DNA of 11,261 bases. Source: Bacteroidales bacterium (lineage in GTDB: Bacteria > Bacteroidota > Bacteroidia > Bacteroidales > NBLH01). The notes beneath the pieces are model-generated. The model ran no database searches. It saw only the letters and a program-made list of their open reading frames with translations, and was not told the DNA's origin. The stretch covers positions 1-11,261 of the forward strand of contig JALWNR010000637.1 of assembly GCA_027083715.1 (NCBI GenBank). Direction: 5' to 3'. Below, in pieces: positions 7,097 through 11,261 of this stretch; position 1 is the first letter of the stretch; each line of letters opens with the position of its first letter. A program made the translations under genes and the position numbers.

Positions 7097-7942
7097 CTAA
7101 AAGTTCATTTTATCATCGGAAACAGATTGTCCAAAATATTTTTTATATGCTTTTAAGAAATTTGAGACTGTATGATAACCAATTTCTCTGTAAATTTCAC
7201 TTGGTTTATAATTTTGTTTTATCAGCTTGTCGGCATATTCCATTTTTTGAGCAATAAACCACTTCTGAGGCGAAAGCTTGTAATATTTTTTAAAGTACCT
7301 TTTAAAGGTTGAAACACTCATATTTGTCAAAAAGGCAAGTTCTTCAATAGAAAGACCGGATAATAAGTTGTTTTCAATTACTGATTTAAATTTTACTTCT
7401 GCATCATCTGTTTTTTGTTTTAATATTTGACAAAATTTTTCAGGATAATTTTTTCACAGATAAAGAAATAGCTCTTCTAGTTTTATTGCTTTAAAGTCTG
7501 CCGACAAATGATTTCCTTTTGTTATTAAATCAATGATTGAATTTTGAAATAAAGTCAGATAGGCATCATTTGGAAAAACACAAATCTCATTAGCTAACTC
7601 ATTTTTACAAACATGTGTTATCTGCTTTTGGTATTTTACAACAAATTCAGTTAGTTTTTGCGGATTAAAAAAAATAAGCAAAGCTTTGTAGTTTTCTCCG
7701 TTTGATGATAAACGCTCAGTCATCAGGCAATTAGAGGCATTGATAAGTGCAATATCCCTGATTATTTTAAGCGGGTTTTGTGCATGAAAAATCTCTTTTT
7801 CCCCATTGAGTACAAAAGACAGCACACTTTGTTTGAAAAATATTTTATTCTTTTCTGATGATTTATTGTTTTGATAAAACAAGAAGTTTATATCATCAAT
7901 TTTTGTGGTAATTATGTCATCAGGTATGGTAAATATTTTCAT
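7097..7942 (-). pseudogene. AraC-family regulator interrupted by one in-frame TGA
   Basis: One continuous frame of 281 codons encodes an AraC/XylS-type transcription factor but is broken at codon 163 (7454-7456) by TGA. Residues 1-162 form an ExsA-like sensor domain (FVLNGEKEIF, ASNCLMTERLSS, ALLIFFNPQKLTEF). After the stop the frame continues without a shift through KNYPEKF to both helix-turn-helix units: SIEELAFLTNMSVSTFKRYF (198-217), then KPSEIYREIGYHTVSNFLKAYKKYFG. The only in-frame starts after the stop (TTG at 7330, ATG at 7321) fall inside the first HTH, so neither gives an intact DNA-binding domain. TGA is the normal stop of two neighbouring genes, so a changed genetic code is unlikely. 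The best reading is a recent nonsense mutation or a base-call error. Readthrough cannot be excluded. It may once have regulated the methyltransferase-SRPBCC unit downstream. Confidence 0.9.
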
Positions 7943-7961
7943 TTATTGCATTTGTATTTTA

Positions 7962-7969
7962 CAAAAATA
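7962..7969 (-). promoter_or_regulatory. Candidate -7 box for the AraC gene
   Basis: The minus strand reads TATTTTTG, matching TAnnTTTG, 19 bp upstream of the AraC start. A TTTG lies 13 bp further upstream (7983-7986). The region is A/T-rich, so a chance match is possible. Confidence 0.45.
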
Positions 7970-8025
7970 AAAAATATTTAAGCAAAACATAAGCAGCAAA
8001 GTCAAACTACTGATATAAGTGATTA

Positions 8026-8607
8026 TTACTCTCTGAACATTAACTGATAGTCTTTTTCATTGTTTATATTTACCAGAATATTTCTATCATCCACCGGCAC
8101 ATAGTTTTTTTTGTATTTTCTCAGGTACTCTTTCAGGTTTTGATTTGTGTTTTTTTCAGCAATTATATCTGTCGCAATTTCGGGGCTTAAAAGTATCGGA
8201 TGTCCGCCCTTACCTTGGTATTGCGGAACGGCAAAATCAAAACCCTTAATACGTAGTATTAATTCATCCAGTGTTTTTAGGTTTACAAACGGATTATCTG
8301 CATTGTGCAAAAAAATATTTTCAGGATGTGTTAATGCTTTCATTCCACATTGAACTGAATAAAATCGCTCTTTTTCAGGATAATGATTCACGGCAATTTT
8401 CAATTTAGGCATATCCAGTTTATAGTTTTGTAATAAATTTGCAAGTTTGCTGTTTACTACAACAACAAGCTCATTGCAAAGTTTGTGCTGTAAATATTTT
8501 ACAACAATGTGTTCGATAAATACCGTATTTTTATCAAATTTTAATAAAGCCTTAGGCTCTTTCATTCGTTTTGAATAGCCCGCTGCCAGAATAACTGCTG
8601 AAAACAT
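8026..8607 (-). CDS. MobA/MocA-like nucleotidyltransferase
   Basis: This 193-residue cytoplasmic protein has the GT-A-like NTP-transferase fold of the MobA/MocA group, whose members attach CMP or GMP to molybdopterin, while relatives activate other small molecules. It begins with the nucleotide-binding signature LAAGYSKRMKEPKALL (7-22). Other landmarks are ERFYSVQCGM (80-89), the metal-binding aspartate D104 in NADNPFV, GKGGHP (132-137) and the C-terminal NINNEKDY, where many relatives have NxNTPEDY or DxDTPEDY. The length is normal for the family. No molybdenum-enzyme or cofactor gene is nearby, so the substrate is open and I give no symbol. It has a -7 box 14 bp upstream and is divergent from the M1 peptidase. 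Confidence 0.85.
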   Translation of the reverse strand: MFSAVILAAGYSKRMKEPKALLKFDKNTVFIEHIVVKYLQHKLCNELVVVVNSKLANLLQNYKLDMPKLKIAVNHYPEKERFYSVQCGMKALTHPENIFLHNADNPFVNLKTLDELILRIKGFDFAVPQYQGKGGHPILLSPEIATDIIAEKNTNQNLKEYLRKYKKNYVPVDDRNILVNINNEKDYQLMFRE

Positions 8608-8621
8608 AGCTTATTTTTGTG

Positions 8622-8629
8622 CAAACTTA
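8622..8629 (-). promoter_or_regulatory. Candidate -7 box for the nucleotidyltransferase
   Basis: The minus strand reads TAAGTTTG, matching TAnnTTTG, 14 bp before the start codon, so the leader would be very short. It shares a 110-bp divergent spacer with the peptidase promoter. No -33 element was found at consensus spacing. Confidence 0.45.
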
Positions 8630-8663
8630 TCAAATTACAAAATAATTCCTACATATATTTTCG

Positions 8664-8671
8664 TAAATTTG
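8664..8671 (+). promoter_or_regulatory. Candidate -7 box for the M1 peptidase
   Basis: The plus strand reads TAAATTTG, matching TAnnTTTG. Transcription would begin near 8678. This supports the ATG at 8718 over the in-frame TTG at 8676, which would fall at or before the RNA 5' end. Confidence 0.5.
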
Positions 8672-8717
8672 TATTTTGAAAGCACCTTTTATCCGTTCAT
8701 TAGAAAATTATTTCCTT

Positions 8718-10739
8718 ATGAAATATCTGTTTTTGATTTTATTTTGTTTTTTTACTTTTCCACTAACAGCCCAAAAACTTACTTATCGTGATTCGGTTGA
8801 TGTTGTTCATTATCACATAAAACTGGATTTATCCGATTTAAAAAATCCGGTACTGAAAGGCGAAACCCTTTTAAGCATTACTCCCGTATTTAATCAGCTT
8901 CAAAGCATAGCTTTGGATTTACAAGGCTTGCAGGTTGATAAAGTCCTTTTCGGGAAAAAAGAACAAAAGTTTACCCACAAAAATAATATTTTGCGTATTA
9001 CCCTGAAAAAAACTTTAAAAAAGAATCAAATTCAGGAACTTACAGTTTTTTATCACGGAAAACCGCAAAAAGATGCCGCATGGGGCGGATTTTTCATTAC
9101 CGGAACTTATGCATTTAATTACGGTGTAGGCATGGCTGCTACTCCTCCTAATTTTGGCAGGGTTTGGTATCCTTGTATTGATAATTTTACCGACAGGGCT
9201 ACCTACGAGTATTCTATAAAAGTAAAAAAAGGAAATGCTGCAGCCTGCCCGGGAACATTGCTCGAAATAAAACCACAAAGCAATAATACCGAAATCTGGC
9301 ACTGGAAGTTGCACGAAAGCATCCCTACTTACCTGTCCTCGATAGCTGTTTCAGACTATAAAGCGATGAAAGATACTGTTCAAGGGATAAAAAATATCAT
9401 TCCGATTGAAATTTACATTAATAAAGATGAATTTGAAGCGGGAAAAAAATCATTCATCCATGTAAAAGAATTTTTGCATGCTTTTGAGGCTGCATTTGGT
9501 GCCTATGTCTGGGAAAAAATCGGATATGTTTCCACGTCTTTTGAGGGAGGTGCAATGGAGCACGCCACCAATATAGCCTACTCGGCAAATTGCAACGGCA
9601 GCTTGCAATGCGAAAACACGCTGGCACATGAACTTTCACATCATTGGTTTGGCAATTTGGTAACCTGCCGCTCTGAAAAAGATATGTGGCTCAACGAAGG
9701 ATGGGCAAGTTACTCAGAGGCAATTTTTCGTGAATATTATTACGGCAAAAAAGATTTTACCGATTACAACCGTAAGCGACACAAGCAGGTATTGCAATTT
9801 GCTCATCTTTATGATGGCGGATACCGTGCACTATACGGTATGCCGCACGATTATACCTACGGCTTTACTGTGTACAAAAAGGGAGCCGATGTAGCACATG
9901 CTCTGCGCGGATATTTGGGCGACAGCTTGTTTTTTTCTGCACTAAAACAATATTTTATCGATTATGCTTTTAAAGATATTTCGGTGGCAGAGTTTCGCGA
10001 CTATCTGACAAAACAAACCGGAGTAGATTTAACTGATTTTTTTAATTTTTGGGTATTTGATGCCGGATTTCCGCATTTTTCAACCGAATATTTTACAGTA
10101 GAAAAATCAGAAGATAAATACCTGATTTACCTAAAAATTAATCAAAGATTAAAAATCGCAAAAAAATACCTAAGCACTCCGCTTGAAATTGGCTTTTTGG
10201 ATGAAAATTGGAAAATCAGAAAAATAAGCATCCCCTTTTCGGGAAAATCAGAAATAAAATCGGGAAAATTAAATTATCAGCCCTTAATGCTGTTAATTGA
10301 CCCTGACGAAAAAATCCCCGATGCTACTACCGATGAATACCGCATTGTGAAAAAATCAGGCGAACAAAATTTCAAAGAAGAACTTTTTGATTTACAAATT
10401 AACAGTTTGCATGACAGTGCTTTTGTATATGTTACACATCACTGGATTGCACCAAAATATCAATTGCAAGGCTATGATTTTGCCAAAAGATACTGGACGA
10501 TTCGTTTTGTGGCAGATAAGGGTTTTTCTGCTTCGGCAAAATTTTATTTTGATTTATCTTATGCACTTGATAATAGTTTGGCAAAATATACATTTGAAAA
10601 TATACGTTTACTATACCGTAAAAATCCACTTAATAAATGGGTGCTTACTGATGCAAAACCGACAAAAAATGGAAGAGAATCATATTTAATGCTTGATAAT
10701 TTGCAAAAAGGGGAATACAGCATTGCTATCCGGAAATAA
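8718..10739 (+). CDS. Secreted M1-family zinc metallopeptidase (aminopeptidase)
   Basis: This 673-residue exported aminopeptidase-like enzyme starts with a signal peptide (MKYLFLILFCFFTFPLTAQ, cleavage near residue 19), then the N-terminal beta domain of M1 peptidases. Next comes the catalytic domain: GAMEH (278-282, the GxMEN exopeptidase motif with His in place of Asn), HELSHH (zinc ligands H304 and H308, catalytic E305), third zinc ligand E327 in NEGWA exactly 18 residues after HEXXH, and a likely transition-state tyrosine Y386 in VYKKGA. The catalytic core ends near 460; the remaining 210 residues are beta-rich with no motif I recognise. The frame is open from a TTG at 8676, but ATG 8718 places the signal peptide at the N terminus. 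Probable location is the periplasm or cell surface, where it would trim N-terminal residues from peptides. Confidence 0.95.
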   Translation: MKYLFLILFCFFTFPLTAQKLTYRDSVDVVHYHIKLDLSDLKNPVLKGETLLSITPVFNQLQSIALDLQGLQVDKVLFGKKEQKFTHKNNILRITLKKTLKKNQIQELTVFYHGKPQKDAAWGGFFITGTYAFNYGVGMAATPPNFGRVWYPCIDNFTDRATYEYSIKVKKGNAAACPGTLLEIKPQSNNTEIWHWKLHESIPTYLSSIAVSDYKAMKDTVQGIKNIIPIEIYINKDEFEAGKKSFIHVKEFLHAFEAAFGAYVWEKIGYVSTSFEGGAMEHATNIAYSANCNGSLQCENTLAHELSHHWFGNLVTCRSEKDMWLNEGWASYSEAIFREYYYGKKDFTDYNRKRHKQVLQFAHLYDGGYRALYGMPHDYTYGFTVYKKGADVAHALRGYLGDSLFFSALKQYFIDYAFKDISVAEFRDYLTKQTGVDLTDFFNFWVFDAGFPHFSTEYFTVEKSEDKYLIYLKINQRLKIAKKYLSTPLEIGFLDENWKIRKISIPFSGKSEIKSGKLNYQPLMLLIDPDEKIPDATTDEYRIVKKSGEQNFKEELFDLQINSLHDSAFVYVTHHWIAPKYQLQGYDFAKRYWTIRFVADKGFSASAKFYFDLSYALDNSLAKYTFENIRLLYRKNPLNKWVLTDAKPTKNGRESYLMLDNLQKGEYSIAIRK

Positions 10740-10799
10740 TGAATAATATCATGGTATGAATATTGCGGCATAATTACGGCTGAATAATTAAACAAGACA

Positions 10800-11237
10800 A
10801 TGAAACATAATTTATTATTAATCAGTATTTTACTTACAGTTTTATCGTTCAATGGATTTTCACAAAACGCAAGTAAAATAGTTCCTAAACAAATATATTG
10901 GCTTGCCGATGGTAAAATGATTGACATTAATCGTGCACAATCAGGTATTCCTTTACCCGAAAAATTAGAAATAGTCATTGTTTTGCAATCCAATCAAAAA
11001 CTTAAAGGACAAAAATTTGAATTCAAATGGTATCGACGAGGATCAACAAATGATTATCCGCTCAATAGCTTTATTAAAACAGTTGAAGATGTAAAACAAG
11101 GAGAAACACCTATAATTTTAAAAGTAGGACGAAGTAATTTAAAAAAAGGCTGGGTAAAAGTTCAAATCGAAGCTGAAATTGATGGCAAATTGCTTGATTT
11201 TGAAAATAAGCAAGAATTTTGGATAAATTTGATGTAA
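10800..11237 (+). CDS. Small secreted protein of unknown function
   Basis: This 145-residue protein begins with a signal peptide (about MKHNLLLISILLTVLSFNGFSQ, cleavage near residue 22). There is no lipobox cysteine, so it is probably periplasmic or secreted rather than a lipoprotein. The mature part of about 123 residues is predicted by eye to be mostly beta strands, with alternating hydrophobic patterns such as KLEIVIVLQS, KFEFKWYRRGS, TPIILKVG and WVKVQIEAEI. This suggests a single Ig-like or other beta-sandwich domain. I do not recognise the family. It begins 60 bp after the M1 peptidase on the same strand and may be co-transcribed, since I see no TAnnTTTG box in the gap. ATG 10800 is chosen because it opens directly into the signal peptide. 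Confidence 0.8.
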   Translation: MKHNLLLISILLTVLSFNGFSQNASKIVPKQIYWLADGKMIDINRAQSGIPLPEKLEIVIVLQSNQKLKGQKFEFKWYRRGSTNDYPLNSFIKTVEDVKQGETPIILKVGRSNLKKGWVKVQIEAEIDGKLLDFENKQEFWINLM

Positions 11238-11261
11238 TATACCTGAGCATCATATTTGATT

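Noticed and set aside
7097..7330. A separate 77-residue AraC-type HTH gene starting at TTG 7330
   Set aside because: The start falls inside the first HTH helix, and upstream codons in the same frame continue the AraC sequence back to the TGA. It is the second half of one broken gene.
7454..7456. TGA read as a sense codon through a variant genetic code or selenocysteine
   Set aside because: The GT2 and LAB_N genes both end in TGA, so it is a normal stop here. An AraC linker is not a plausible selenocysteine site, and no insertion hairpin was recognised.
8676..8717. TTG start giving 14 extra N-terminal residues on the M1 peptidase
   Set aside because: It would bury the signal peptide, and it lies at or before the expected transcription start after the TAAATTTG box.
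10745..10764. Bulged AT-rich hairpin after the M1 peptidase gene
   Set aside because: The stem is short with a bulge and almost all A/T, and no T tract follows, so it is not supported as a terminator.

Overview
This window looks like a piece of a Bacteroidota chromosome. The DNA is AT-rich, the start codons lack Shine-Dalgarno sequences, and five genes have a TAnnTTTG box (the -7 element of the Bacteroidota housekeeping sigma factor) a short way upstream. The protein set fits too: a ClC protein with CBS domains, an M1 peptidase with a GAMEH motif, and an AraC protein with an ExsA-like N-terminal domain. The assignment is inferred from these features, not from a database search.

Layout. A small NTF2/SnoaL-like gene (+, 10-411) converges on a ClC chloride channel/transporter gene (-, 481-2250). 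A non-coding stretch of about 330 bp follows, holding the ClC promoter, a pair of inverted 8-bp-period repeats and small palindromes. Next is a tight three-gene operon on the minus strand, transcribed 5566 to 2579: a family 2 glycosyltransferase, a membrane protein made of two LAB_N domains, and an ArnT-like GT-C glycosyltransferase. Upstream of it, also on the minus strand, lie a two-gene unit (class I methyltransferase, then an SRPBCC/START-like protein; 6846 to 5617), an AraC-family regulator interrupted by one in-frame TGA (7942 to 7097), and a MobA/MocA-like nucleotidyltransferase (8607 to 8026). A divergent promoter region separates the last of these from a secreted M1 metallopeptidase (+, 8718-10739) and a small secreted protein of unknown function (+, 10800-11237).

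How the genes may work together. The most interesting unit is the glycosyltransferase operon. By family knowledge, the GT2 enzyme would load a sugar onto a polyprenyl phosphate on the cytoplasmic face, and the GT-C enzyme would use such a lipid-linked sugar on the periplasmic face. The gene between them encodes two gapless copies of a three-helix LAB_N unit joined by one extra helix. This 3-1-3 layout resembles SWEET/PQ-loop transporters, so it is a candidate for the step that moves the lipid-linked sugar across the membrane. That role is inference.

The AraC gene is the one clearly damaged gene. It may once have controlled the methyltransferase-SRPBCC pair downstream. No RNA genes, CRISPR arrays, insertion sequences or prophage genes were seen.
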